A stretch of 64,000 nucleotides of DNA from Novosphingobium lindaniclasticum LE124 (lineage in GTDB: Bacteria > Pseudomonadota > Alphaproteobacteria > Sphingomonadales > Sphingomonadaceae), in the NCBI RefSeq assembly GCF_000445125.1, contig NZ_ATHL01000001.1, positions 1 through 64,000 of the forward strand. Reading direction: 5' to 3'. The notes below the pieces were generated by a model. The model was not told the origin of the DNA and searched no databases. It saw only the letters and a program-made list of their open reading frames with translations. The position numbers and the translations under genes were made by a program. Shown here piece after piece: positions 45,634-56,585 of the stretch (position 1 is its first letter; each line of letters starts with the position of its first letter).

Positions 45634-46394
45634 TGGCGGGGATCGTCGATCTTCATCTGATCGGCATCGGTACTGGAAATCCCGAGCACCTGACCCTGGC
45701 GGCGATCCGCGCCATGAACGCGGCGGACCTGATCCTGCTGCCGCGCAAGGGTGAGGCGAAGTCCGACCTGATCGATCTGCGCCGCGCGATCTGCGCCGAG
45801 GTGCTGACGGGGGACACGCGCGTCGTCGAGTTCGATCTGCCGGTGCGATCTACGGTGCCGCCCTATCTTGACGGCGTGGGGGAATGGCATGCGGCGATCG
45901 CCGAGGTCTGGTCCGCGCAGATCGACGCCTATTTGCCCCACGGCGGCGTGCTGGCGCTGCTCGTGTGGGGCGACCCATCGCTTTATGACAGCACGCTGCG
46001 GATCGCGGAGCGGTTGCAGCGTCAGGGCAGGGCCCTCAAGGTCCATGTCGTGCCGGGGATCACCAGCATCCAGGTGCTGACCGCCGCGCACGGCATTGCA
46101 CTGAACACGCTGGCAGCCCCGCTAACGATCACGACCGGGCGGCGCCTGCGAGAGGAGGGATGGCCGCAGGACGCCGAAACCCTGGTCGTCATGTTGGACG
46201 GGGCCTGCGCTTTCGCGGCGCTGCCGCCGGAGGGACTGACGATCTGGTGGGGCGCTTATCTCGGCATGCCGCAGCAATGCCTGATCGCGGGCGATCTGGC
46301 TGACGTTGGGGCGCAAATCCAGCGGCGCCGTGCCGAACTTCGCGAGGAGCATGGCTGGATAATGGACATCTACCTGCTTCGACGCACGGTCTGA
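45633..46394 (+). CDS. cobF: precorrin-6A synthase (deacetylating)
   Basis: A 253-residue CobF methylase that methylates C-1 and releases acetate. LHLIGIGTGNPEHLTLAAI is the SAM loop; LLPRKGEAKSDLIDLRR, LLVWGDPSLYDSTLRI and VVPGITSIQVL are specific for CobF. It occurs only in the aerobic pathway. The ATG at 45633 overlaps the cobM TGA; a GTG at 45630 is equally placed. It is the last gene of the visible cob operon. Genes for cobalt insertion and lower-ligand steps are not in the window. Confidence 0.94.
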   Translation: MAGIVDLHLIGIGTGNPEHLTLAAIRAMNAADLILLPRKGEAKSDLIDLRRAICAEVLTGDTRVVEFDLPVRSTVPPYLDGVGEWHAAIAEVWSAQIDAYLPHGGVLALLVWGDPSLYDSTLRIAERLQRQGRALKVHVVPGITSIQVLTAAHGIALNTLAAPLTITTGRRLREEGWPQDAETLVVMLDGACAFAALPPEGLTIWWGAYLGMPQQCLIAGDLADVGAQIQRRRAELREEHGWIMDIYLLRRTV

Positions 46395-46429
46395 TCCGCT
46401 TGCCCGGCGCCTGTCGCTGCACTATGGAA

Positions 46430-46448
46430 CATATATGATTCGTATATG
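46430..46448. promoter_or_regulatory. inverted repeat before the parD-like/map pair
   Basis: CATATA (46430-46435) and TATATG (46443-46448) form a perfect 6-bp inverted repeat with a seven-base spacer, in an A+T-rich patch ending 12 bases before the parD-like ATG. Ribbon-helix-helix antitoxins autoregulate through such sites, so this is a candidate operator. Confidence 0.45.
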
Positions 46449-46460
46449 GAAGGTAGGCTG

Positions 46461-46703
46461 ATGGGCATCGTCAACATCGAGGATGAGCTTCACGATCAGC
46501 TCCGCAAGGCCAGCAAGGCCTCTTATCGTTCGATCAATGCCCAGGCCGCATTCTGGATCCGGATCGGCATGCTATGCGAAATGAACCCGGAACTGACGTT
46601 CCAGCAGGTCGTGATCCGGGAGTTGAAGGAGGCAGGCGTAGATCCAGGGGATGTCCGGTCAGGGGATGTCCGGAGCCAGCCCGTCGGGATGGACGCGGCA
46701 TGA
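46461..46703 (+). CDS. ParD-like (ribbon-helix-helix type) protein
   Basis: An 80-residue protein of the ParD-like antitoxin family (Pfam ParD_like). MGIVNIEDELHDQLRKASKA is the DNA-binding strand and helix; YRSINAQAAFWIRIGML is the family core. ParD proteins normally pair with ParE toxins, but no ParE is present. The next gene is a methionine aminopeptidase joined by an ATGA overlap. The C-terminal tail holds a short near-repeat, GDVRSGDVRS. The ATG at 46461 is taken as the start, as in the family, with AAGGTAGG upstream; an ATG at 46446 would lie inside the dyad. Confidence 0.82.
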   Translation: MGIVNIEDELHDQLRKASKASYRSINAQAAFWIRIGMLCEMNPELTFQQVVIRELKEAGVDPGDVRSGDVRSQPVGMDAA

Positions 46704-47473
46704 TCAAGTCGCCCGAGGAAGTGGAACTCATGGCCGAGTCCGGGCGGCTGCTGGCTTCGGTCTTCTCGCATCTCGATGGTGAAGTGCTCGCCGGGCGCTC
46801 GACTATGGAGATAAACGACCTGGTCGAAGCCTTCATCGTCGACAGGCTGGCGGCGCGGCCCGCGAGCAAGGGCCAGTATGGCTACGGCTATGTCCTGAAC
46901 TGCTCGCGCAACGAGGTCGTCTGCCACGGCGTGCCGTCCGAGACGGACGTGCTGCGCGGCGGCGACATCGTCAACTTCGACATCACTCTCGAAAAGAACG
47001 GGTACATCGCCGATTCGAGCAAGACCTACTTGGTCGGCGAAGTCCATCCGGCGGCGCGGCGGCTGGTGCGCACGACTTACGAAGCCATGTGGAAAGGCAT
47101 CCAGGAGGTCCGTCCGGGGGCTCGGCTCGGCGATGTGGGCCACGCGATCGAGCGCCATGCCAAGCGCGCCGGCTACTCGGTCGTGCACGAGTATTGCGGG
47201 CACGGCATCGGACGGGAGATGCATGAGAAGCCGGAAGTGCTGCACTTCGGCAGGCCCGGAACCGGCTTGCGGCTGGAGGAAGGCATGGTGTTCACCATCG
47301 AGCCCATGCTCAACGCCGGACGCCGCGCGGTGCACACCGAAGACGACGGCTGGACGGTGGTCACCGCGGACGGCAAGCTCTCGGCGCAGTTCGAGCACAC
47401 CGTTGCGGTGACGGGGAACGGCGTTCGCGTGCTCACCCTGCGGCCTGACGAAACGGTACCCCGGCGGGGATAA
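46700..47473 (+). CDS. map: type I methionine aminopeptidase
   Basis: A 257-residue MetAP. All five metal ligands are intact: Asp94, Asp105, His168, Glu201 and Glu232 (in VNFDITL, YIADSSK, CGHGIGREMH, FTIEPML and AQFEHTV). His175 in REMHEKP is the usual active-site histidine. It removes initiator Met from new proteins. Its start overlaps the ParD-like stop. The pairing with an antitoxin-type gene suggests an accessory copy rather than the sole housekeeping enzyme, but no second copy can be seen in this window. No N-terminal zinc-finger extension. Confidence 0.93.
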   Translation: MIKSPEEVELMAESGRLLASVFSHLDGEVLAGRSTMEINDLVEAFIVDRLAARPASKGQYGYGYVLNCSRNEVVCHGVPSETDVLRGGDIVNFDITLEKNGYIADSSKTYLVGEVHPAARRLVRTTYEAMWKGIQEVRPGARLGDVGHAIERHAKRAGYSVVHEYCGHGIGREMHEKPEVLHFGRPGTGLRLEEGMVFTIEPMLNAGRRAVHTEDDGWTVVTADGKLSAQFEHTVAVTGNGVRVLTLRPDETVPRRG

Positions 47474-47474
47474 A

Positions 47475-47545
47475 GCCGAGGTCGTGCCGAAGGAACTGGC
47501 CCTAAAAGGAACCGGGCCAGACGTCGGCCGTTTCTGGACCTCGGC
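47475..47545 (+). other. nested hairpin structure after map
   Basis: GCCGAGGTC (47475-47483) pairs with GACCTCGGC (47537-47545), a perfect 9-bp stem. It encloses a second perfect 7-bp stem, CTGGCCC (47496-47502) with GGGCCAG (47514-47520). It begins right at the map stop. No T-run follows. It may be a terminator, an mRNA stabiliser or a structured leader of the next gene. Confidence 0.45.
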
Positions 47546-47611
47546 AAAACTGCCCTGTAAGTCGAGGCGCCCACGAGGCTGCGCCTTGGCGATGATCGAA
47601 GGAACCCGTCC

Positions 47612-47998
47612 ATGAACCGTTCTCGCAACCTTTCCCTGCTCGCCCTGGCACTGGCCTGCGCGCCGCTTCCGGTGCTGGCACAGAGCGTGGCGGACATGGG
47701 GCTGCCCGGCGATGCGAAAGCCAGCGCCGAAACCGATGCGGAAGCGAAGCGCAAGGCGCTGAACGAGCAGCAGGCTCAAGCGGCTCGCGCGCAAGTCGAG
47801 GATAATGTCGCGCGCGAGCGCGCCCGCGAATCGTCCATCGCTACGGAAGCGGCTCGCCAGGAGCGCGAGCAGGCTGCCTATGCCGAAGCGGTGCGCCAGC
47901 ACGACGCTACCGTCCAGGACTACCAGGCGGCGCGAGCGCGCTGGGAAAGCGCAAATCCCGCCTGCAAGCGCAACGACCCGGTCAAGTGCCCGCGCTGA
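47612..47998 (+). CDS. exported coiled-coil protein
   Basis: A 128-residue protein with a clear Sec signal peptide (about 1-23, LSLLALALACAPLPVLAQS). The mature part is dominated by an Ala/Glu/Arg/Gln-rich helix from about 40 to 110, likely a coiled coil (KRKALNEQQAQAARAQVED, EAARQEREQAAYAEAVRQ). It ends with two Cys (ANPACKRNDPVKC) that may form a disulfide. It should be periplasmic. GAAGGA precedes the ATG. No family was recognised; isolated gene. Confidence 0.7.
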   Translation: MNRSRNLSLLALALACAPLPVLAQSVADMGLPGDAKASAETDAEAKRKALNEQQAQAARAQVEDNVARERARESSIATEAARQEREQAAYAEAVRQHDATVQDYQAARARWESANPACKRNDPVKCPR

Positions 47999-48008
47999 AA
48001 CAGCCGTT

Positions 48009-48043
48009 CCGGTCCGGCGTGGATGCTCCCGCCGGGCCGGTTT
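48009..48043 (+). terminator. terminator after the coiled-coil gene
   Basis: CCGGTCCGGCG (48009-48019) pairs over 11 bp (one G-T) with CGCCGGGCCGG (48030-48040), followed by TTT. It lies 11 bases after the stop and before yaaA. Confidence 0.6.
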
Positions 48044-48076
48044 GACGCCGCCGCCCGCCCCGGCTACCGGCGAGCG

Positions 48077-48829
48077 ATGATCGCTCTGCTCTCTCCCGCC
48101 AAGACGCTCGATTTCGAGCGCGCCCTGCCGCCCCTTGCCGTGACCACGCCGCATTTCGCGGAAGAAGCCGGCAGCCTGGCGCGCTCGGCCGCGAACCTGA
48201 CGCAGAAGCGCCTTTCGGAGCTGATGCATATCTCTCCGCGTCTTGCCAAGCTCAATGCCGATCGCTTTCGCGACTTCGCGGAACTGCCCGAGCGGCAGGC
48301 CCTGTTCGCCTTTGCCGGAGACGTCTACACGGGCTTCGAAGCGCATACCCTGGACGAAGCGGGGGTTGCCTTCGCGCAGGACCATGTCCGCATGTTGTCG
48401 GGCCTTTACGGCCTGCTGCGCCCGCTGGACGCGATCCGTCCCTACCGTCTGGAGATGGGCACGCGCTGGGCGCCCCGGCATAAGTCCCTGACCGACTGGT
48501 GGGGAAATCGCATCGCCCAGTTCCTCCTGTCGCAGCTTGAGGAAGAGGGCTCCAACGTAGTGCTCAACCTTGCCAGCCAGGAATATTACGCAGCCGTATC
48601 CGGCAAGCTGCCGGGCGTGCGGGTGATCGAGGTGGAGTTCCGCGAGCCCGGTCCGAACGGCCCGCGTTTCGTCAGCTTCAACGCCAAGCGCGCACGCGGG
48701 ATGATGGCGCGCTGGCTTTGCGAGCACCACGTCACCGACGTAGAGGCGATGCGCGGCTTCGACAGCGACGGCTACAGGTTCGATGCGGCCGAAAGCGATG
48801 CGGACCGCTGGCGGTTCACCCGGTCGTGA
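48077..48829 (+). CDS. yaaA: YaaA family peroxide-stress protein
   Basis: A 250-residue DUF328/YaaA protein. IALLSPAKTLDF at the N-terminus, the DRFRDFAELPERQALFAFAGDVYTG segment (described, family core), LSGLYGLLRPLD, LEMGTRWA and ASQEYYAAV are family hallmarks. In E. coli YaaA limits free iron and oxidative DNA damage after peroxide. It is cytosolic. The ATG at 48077 matches the family start. The TGA overlaps the GTG of the next gene, so the pair is coupled. Confidence 0.93.
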   Translation: MIALLSPAKTLDFERALPPLAVTTPHFAEEAGSLARSAANLTQKRLSELMHISPRLAKLNADRFRDFAELPERQALFAFAGDVYTGFEAHTLDEAGVAFAQDHVRMLSGLYGLLRPLDAIRPYRLEMGTRWAPRHKSLTDWWGNRIAQFLLSQLEEEGSNVVLNLASQEYYAAVSGKLPGVRVIEVEFREPGPNGPRFVSFNAKRARGMMARWLCEHHVTDVEAMRGFDSDGYRFDAAESDADRWRFTRS

Positions 48830-49554
48830 GTGCGGCGCCTCGAACCTCCGCGGTCGTCATCGGCGCGTCCGGCGGGATCGGCGGGGCCTTCGAGGCGGCG
48901 CTGATCGAAGAGGGCGCTTTCGAAGTCGTCCACGGGTTCGCACGGTCGCACAGCGGCGCCGGCCATCTCGACCTGCTGGACGAGGCGAGCATTGCCGCCG
49001 CCGCCGGGCGGGTGGCCGAGGGGCCGCCGCCGAGCCTGGTGATCGTCGCCACCGGGCTGCTGCATTGCGGCGATCACGGCCCGGAGAAGGCCTTGCGCGA
49101 CCTGGACCCCGCGTGGCTGGCGCAGCTCTATGCCGTAAACGCCATCGGCCCGGCCCTGGTCGCGAAACACTTCCTGCCGCTGCTGCCGAAGACGATACCC
49201 GGCGCGGGGCCGGTACGACCGGTCTTTGCGGCTCTGTCGGCGCGGGTCGGCTCGATCAGCGACAATCGATTGGGCGGCTGGCACGGCTACCGCGCATCTA
49301 AGGCCGCGCTCAACATGCTGGTGCGCAACCTCGCCATCGAGGAGCGCCGCCGCAACGATCGCGCCATCGTCGTGGCGCTGCATCCGGGCACGGTGGATAC
49401 GGCGCTATCGCGACCGTTCCAGGGCAATGTGCAGCCCGGCAAGTTGTTCGACGCCGAACGCGCGGCCTTGCAGTTGCTCGACGTGATCGAGGAACTGAAA
49501 CTTGCCGACAGCGGCAAACTGCTCGACTACGAAGGCAAGGAAATCCCTTTCTAG
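48826..49554 (+). CDS. short-chain dehydrogenase/reductase
   Basis: A 242-residue SDR. The dinucleotide loop is VVIGASGGIGG (about 10-20), the NAG-type motif is replaced by VATGLLHCG, and the active site is GYRASKAALN with Tyr and Lys in place. HPGTVDTALSRPF is the usual post-active-site segment. It is cytosolic and uses NAD(P)H. Its substrate is unknown; such csgA-like SDRs near yaaA are uncharacterised. The GTG at 48826 overlaps the yaaA stop. Confidence 0.88.
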   Translation: MSAAPRTSAVVIGASGGIGGAFEAALIEEGAFEVVHGFARSHSGAGHLDLLDEASIAAAAGRVAEGPPPSLVIVATGLLHCGDHGPEKALRDLDPAWLAQLYAVNAIGPALVAKHFLPLLPKTIPGAGPVRPVFAALSARVGSISDNRLGGWHGYRASKAALNMLVRNLAIEERRRNDRAIVVALHPGTVDTALSRPFQGNVQPGKLFDAERAALQLLDVIEELKLADSGKLLDYEGKEIPF

Positions 49555-49610
49555 AAGCGCGCAACCGCTCCGGATCTTGCAATCTCGCTTGCTCAGTATA
49601 CGATATATGA

Positions 49611-52796
<3,186 letters not shown>

Positions 52797-52914
52797 GCCT
52801 TGGCGGCTGGTCCTCGCTAAGTCGGACGCGCCATAATGGTCAGGGGTTCTCGGGCGTTGCGCCGGGTAATCGATGTGATAGGGACGAATTGCAGGCTGGG
52901 GCACCGCGGGGGCG

Positions 52915-54549
52915 TTGGCAGATGATCGTTCGTCGAGGATGACGGCTCACGAGGACTTGGACGGTACCGGCGGCGCCGCCGAGAGCGGAAACGCGGGTGC
53001 GCGGCATTATCGTGCCTTCCTGAGCTACAGTCACGTCGATGAGCGCTTCGCCCGGCGGCTGCACCGCTGGCTGGAATCTTACCGGATCCCCGCCCGCCTC
53101 GTCGGCACGGCAACCGCTTCCGGGACCGTGCCGCGCCAGTTGACGCCGATCTTCCGCGACCGTGCCGAACTGCCTGCCGCCTCCAGCCTCGACCAGGAAG
53201 TGCGCCAGGCCCTGTCGCGATCGGATGTGCTGCTGGTTCTCTGCTCGCCCGCTGCAAGGAACTCGCGCTGGGTCGATGCCGAGATCGAACTGTTTCGCAG
53301 CCTTCACCCGGGCCGCCCCGTGATAGCCGCGCTGCTGGAAGGGGAGCCGCAGGACAGTTTTCCAGCCTCGCTGATCGGCCCGGATGCGGCGGGCATCACG
53401 CACGAGCCCATCGCGGCGGACTTCCGCACCGATCACGACGGCCCCAAGCTCGCCCGGTTGAAGATCGTGGCGGGACTGACCGGCATCGCTCTGGACCAGA
53501 TCATCCAGCGTGATGCGCAGCGCCAGCTGCGCCGTGTGATTGCCATCACGCTCCTCACCGTCCTGCTTACTCTATCCATGGCCCTCATGCTGATCTTTGC
53601 GCTTCGCGCGCAGAAAGAAGCGGAGCACCAGAGACAGCAGGCCGAAGGATTGATCGAGTTCATGTTGACGGACCTCAGACAGAGGCTGGAAGGCGTCGGC
53701 CGTCTCGATGTCCTGCAATCCGTCAACCAGCAGGCGCTCGACTACTATGCGGATCAGTCCGATCTGAACGCATTGCCGGCCGATTCCCTGGAACGCCGGG
53801 CCCGTATCCTCCACGCCATGGGCGAGGACGATCACAAGCGCGGCGACCGCGCCGGAGCCATCGCCAAGTTCGAAGAGGCGCACCGCGTTACCGCCACGCT
53901 GCTGGCAGCCGATCCGCGCGACCCGTCCAGGATATTCGCGCATGCGCAAAGCGAGTTCTGGCTGGGCTACGTCGATTTCATCGGCCAGCGCTTCGACAGG
54001 GCACTGCCCCGCTTCCTTGCCTATCGCGCGTTGGCGGAGCACCTCGTGCGCCTCGTGCCGGAAAACCAGGCCTACTGGCGCGAACTCGGCTATGCCCAAG
54101 GCAATATCTGCACGATCGCGGTCACTCTCAAGGGACCGGAAGATCAGTTGGGCGAATGCGGCAATGCCCTGAAAACGATGCAGCGGGTCGCCCGGATGGT
54201 GCCGGAGGATCGCAGTCTCGACGTGGATATCGCCAATCGCCACGCATGGATGGCGGACGCCTTGCGCGTGCAGGGCCGCGACGTCGAGGCGCTGCAGGAA
54301 CGATCGCGGCAGGCTGCGATCGTACAGCGGCTCGTCACGGAAGATCCCAAGAACGCGACTTACCAGCAGGATTGGATGCTGGCCCGCTATTCGAACGCGC
54401 AATTGCTCTATAGTCTGGGCGAGAAGAGCCGTGCGATACAGCTGCGGGAGGAAGCGCGGCAGGATGTCGCGCGGCTGATCGCAGGGGATCCGCAGAACAA
54501 CGATTGGCGCGTCTGGCAGGAGAAACTGGCCGCGCCCTTCGGGAATTGA
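52915..54549 (+). CDS. TIR domain - membrane helix - TPR protein
   Basis: A 544-residue protein. Residues about 31-195 form a TIR domain: HYRAFLSYSHVDERFA (strand A and loop), PIFRDRAELPAASSLDQEVRQ, SDVLLVLCSP and WVDAEIELF. Glu123 in the last motif is in the position of the catalytic glutamate of NAD-cleaving TIRs. A membrane helix (about 207-229, VIAITLLTVLLTLSMALMLIFAL, described) is followed by an EAEHQRQQAEG coiled part and a TPR array to the C-terminus. The TIR thus faces the cytosol with repeats on the other side, or the order is inverted. First of three genes. It starts on TTG 52915 or ATG 52939. Confidence 0.85.
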   Translation: MADDRSSRMTAHEDLDGTGGAAESGNAGARHYRAFLSYSHVDERFARRLHRWLESYRIPARLVGTATASGTVPRQLTPIFRDRAELPAASSLDQEVRQALSRSDVLLVLCSPAARNSRWVDAEIELFRSLHPGRPVIAALLEGEPQDSFPASLIGPDAAGITHEPIAADFRTDHDGPKLARLKIVAGLTGIALDQIIQRDAQRQLRRVIAITLLTVLLTLSMALMLIFALRAQKEAEHQRQQAEGLIEFMLTDLRQRLEGVGRLDVLQSVNQQALDYYADQSDLNALPADSLERRARILHAMGEDDHKRGDRAGAIAKFEEAHRVTATLLAADPRDPSRIFAHAQSEFWLGYVDFIGQRFDRALPRFLAYRALAEHLVRLVPENQAYWRELGYAQGNICTIAVTLKGPEDQLGECGNALKTMQRVARMVPEDRSLDVDIANRHAWMADALRVQGRDVEALQERSRQAAIVQRLVTEDPKNATYQQDWMLARYSNAQLLYSLGEKSRAIQLREEARQDVARLIAGDPQNNDWRVWQEKLAAPFGN

Positions 54550-54591
54550 CGCCGGGCCAAAATGAACGGCCGTGGGAAATCAGGAAGGGTC

Positions 54592-55071
54592 ATGTCCACG
54601 CTCAACTATACCCAGTACGGCCTCTCGCCCGACTTCGATCTCGGGCTGGCGGACGATGCCACGGTCGTTCCATTTCGCGTGACTCTTGAGGTCGTCGACG
54701 CGGCGATCTCTCTGCATTACGAAGTGGTGGGCAAGGAGAAGCTCCATTACATCCCCATCACTTGCGACAGCAAAGTGGAGATCGAACTGGTGGGCGACCA
54801 GCTCTTCTTTTCGAAGGCCTGGGACGCGATCACGACGAAGGAAGCGCTGTCCTCTTATTACGGCGGCCTGGAGTACGACAAATACGACAAGCAGCTCGAT
54901 CGCTACAAGGTGGTCCGCTTCCAGGCGCGCTTCAATCGCGGCGGCAAGCTGGGAACCCGGCACCCGTTCAACATCAACGTCGATCTCCTTCAGGGGACCC
55001 GCTGCGATCCGCGATGGGTCGGCCTGACCATCGATCCGGACATCAAGAACCCGCCGCCGGGTCGCTTCTGA
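54592..55071 (+). CDS. conserved-looking protein of unknown function, middle gene of TIR/SLOG cassette
   Basis: A 159-residue cytosolic protein with no signal peptide or membrane helix. The sequence alternates hydrophobic and polar residues as in an all-beta fold (FRVTLEVVDAAISLHYEVVG, KVEIELVGDQLFFSKAWDAI, RYKVVRFQARFNRGG, HPFNINVDLLQG) and ends with a Pro/Gly-rich tail. No catalytic motif is evident and I assign no family. CAGGAAGG precedes the ATG at 54592. Spacing of 42 and 29 bases to its neighbours on the same strand makes it part of one operon, so it may be an adaptor or a ligand-binding partner of the TIR or SLOG-like protein. Confidence 0.7.
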   Translation: MSTLNYTQYGLSPDFDLGLADDATVVPFRVTLEVVDAAISLHYEVVGKEKLHYIPITCDSKVEIELVGDQLFFSKAWDAITTKEALSSYYGGLEYDKYDKQLDRYKVVRFQARFNRGGKLGTRHPFNINVDLLQGTRCDPRWVGLTIDPDIKNPPPGRF

Positions 55072-55100
55072 AACCGCCATCCGCCTGAGGGAAAACGCCG

Positions 55101-56573
55101 GTGACTCTTCCTGCCCTTGCCAGAATCAGGCAGATCGCGCGCGCGGGTGATACCTTGCGGGCATGGCGGATGTTCGAGGATCTGGGCCTAGGCGCATCCT
55201 CTTCAGCCGATGCGCTGAGCCTCAAGGGTCGGCTGCTGAAGGACCGCGGGCTGCGCGGTGGGGGCAGTGAACGTGCCGGCCTGTTGGAGCAGGCGCAGGC
55301 AGCTTATCTGCAGGCAGCGGGCAGCCGCCGGGCGACATACCCGCTGATCAATGCGGCAACCATCGCCTTCCTCAACGATCGTCCCGACGAAGCGCGTCGC
55401 ATCGCCCGCCGCGTGCTGGAAATACTGGCTTGCGGCGACTACGAGCCGGAAACGCGGTATTGGCTTGGGGCTACCGAGGCGGAGGCGCTGCTGCTTCTGG
55501 ACGATCCGCAAGCCAGCCGCCAGGCGCTGGAACGCGCGATGAAGTCTTCGCCCGAGGCGTGGGAGGACCATGCCGTCACCTTGGGTCAGTTCCGCCAGAT
55601 CCTGGAAAGGCTTGGCCGGTCGCCCGATCTCCTCGACGATCTCCAGCCGCCGCCCAGCCTTTATTTCTATGGGATAATCGGCCTGCCGGATGACGAAGCC
55701 GAAGCGCGCGCCAAGCTGGAATGCGCGCTCGACGAGATCCGGCCCGGCGCTGTGTTCGGTGCCCTGGCAGCCGGCGCAGACATCCTCATGGCCGAAATGG
55801 CAGTGGCTCGCGGTGCCCGGCTTCATGTCGTGCTGCCCACGTCGCTTGCCCGCTTTCGGCAGATCTCGGTCGAACAGTACGACAGTGCCTGGGGCGAACG
55901 CTTCGATCGGCTGATGGGGCAGGCAGACGTGGTCGAGGTCCTCGAAGGCAATGCCGGTTTGTCAGAGGCTGCCATTCTGAACGGGTCGCAAGTGGCGATG
56001 GGGCTGGCCTTGCGGCACGCCCGAAGCCTGGCCTCGCGCGCCGTAGCGCTTCACCTCGCGCGGGCCACGGATCTTCCCTCTCCGGCCGAGGTCGAGTGGC
56101 GCGCGCACGATCTGCCGGTTCGCCGCGTGATTCTCGATGAATGGCTGCCGGCGCGCGGCAGTGCTTTGGATCGCGCGAAGAATGTCACGATTGTCGCATC
56201 TCCCGGGCGATTGCCTGGCGTTCTCGGTAGCGCCCCCGTCACGCAGATCGAAGATGAGAAGGGAACCGTCCTCGCCTTTCCGGACCTCGTGGCTGCGATC
56301 GATCACGCGCAGGCGCTGCTGCGCAAGGATCCGGAGCTGCGGCTGGGGATCGACAGCCGTGCGGTCGTGCCGGGCGAAAGCCTCGAGGTCTCCGGCGAAC
56401 TGGCTTGCCTGCTAGCCAGCGCGGCAACAGGAGGAAGCATCTGTGCATCCTGGCCGCAGATCGCCGCTCTTGAACTGCTTGCGCCCGATTACCGCTTCGA
56501 TGCGGCGGGGGAGATCGTCACAGCGATCGGGAACGTCCCCATCGGATTGTTCTGTCACCTGCCGAGCGCATGA
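55101..56573 (+). CDS. TPR protein with SLOG-like nucleotide-sensor domain
   Basis: A 490-residue cytosolic protein. Residues about 1-180 are helical repeats (TRAFs-binding/TPR-like: LKGRLLKDRGL, AAYLQAAGSRRATYPLINAATIA split over two helices, RRIARRVLEIL). Residues about 186-320 look like a SLOG/LOG-type Rossmann domain: SLYFYGIIGLPDDE, GAVFGALAAGADILMAEMAV, GARLHVVLPTS and FRQISVEQYD, then RFDRLMGQADVVEVL. Residues 320-490 contain further alpha/beta sequence not recognised. A similar TPR-SLOG arrangement is seen in some adenylate-cyclase-associated proteins. No cyclase domain is present. It starts on GTG at 55101 with GAGGGA upstream. Third gene of the cassette. Confidence 0.72.
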   Translation: MTLPALARIRQIARAGDTLRAWRMFEDLGLGASSSADALSLKGRLLKDRGLRGGGSERAGLLEQAQAAYLQAAGSRRATYPLINAATIAFLNDRPDEARRIARRVLEILACGDYEPETRYWLGATEAEALLLLDDPQASRQALERAMKSSPEAWEDHAVTLGQFRQILERLGRSPDLLDDLQPPPSLYFYGIIGLPDDEAEARAKLECALDEIRPGAVFGALAAGADILMAEMAVARGARLHVVLPTSLARFRQISVEQYDSAWGERFDRLMGQADVVEVLEGNAGLSEAAILNGSQVAMGLALRHARSLASRAVALHLARATDLPSPAEVEWRAHDLPVRRVILDEWLPARGSALDRAKNVTIVASPGRLPGVLGSAPVTQIEDEKGTVLAFPDLVAAIDHAQALLRKDPELRLGIDSRAVVPGESLEVSGELACLLASAATGGSICASWPQIAALELLAPDYRFDAAGEIVTAIGNVPIGLFCHLPSA

Positions 56574-56585
56574 ACTGACGGGAAA

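Noticed and set aside
52915-56573. Calling the TIR cassette Thoeris
   Set aside because: No Sir2 or ThsA-type effector is present, and the architectures differ. Only the module types are shared.
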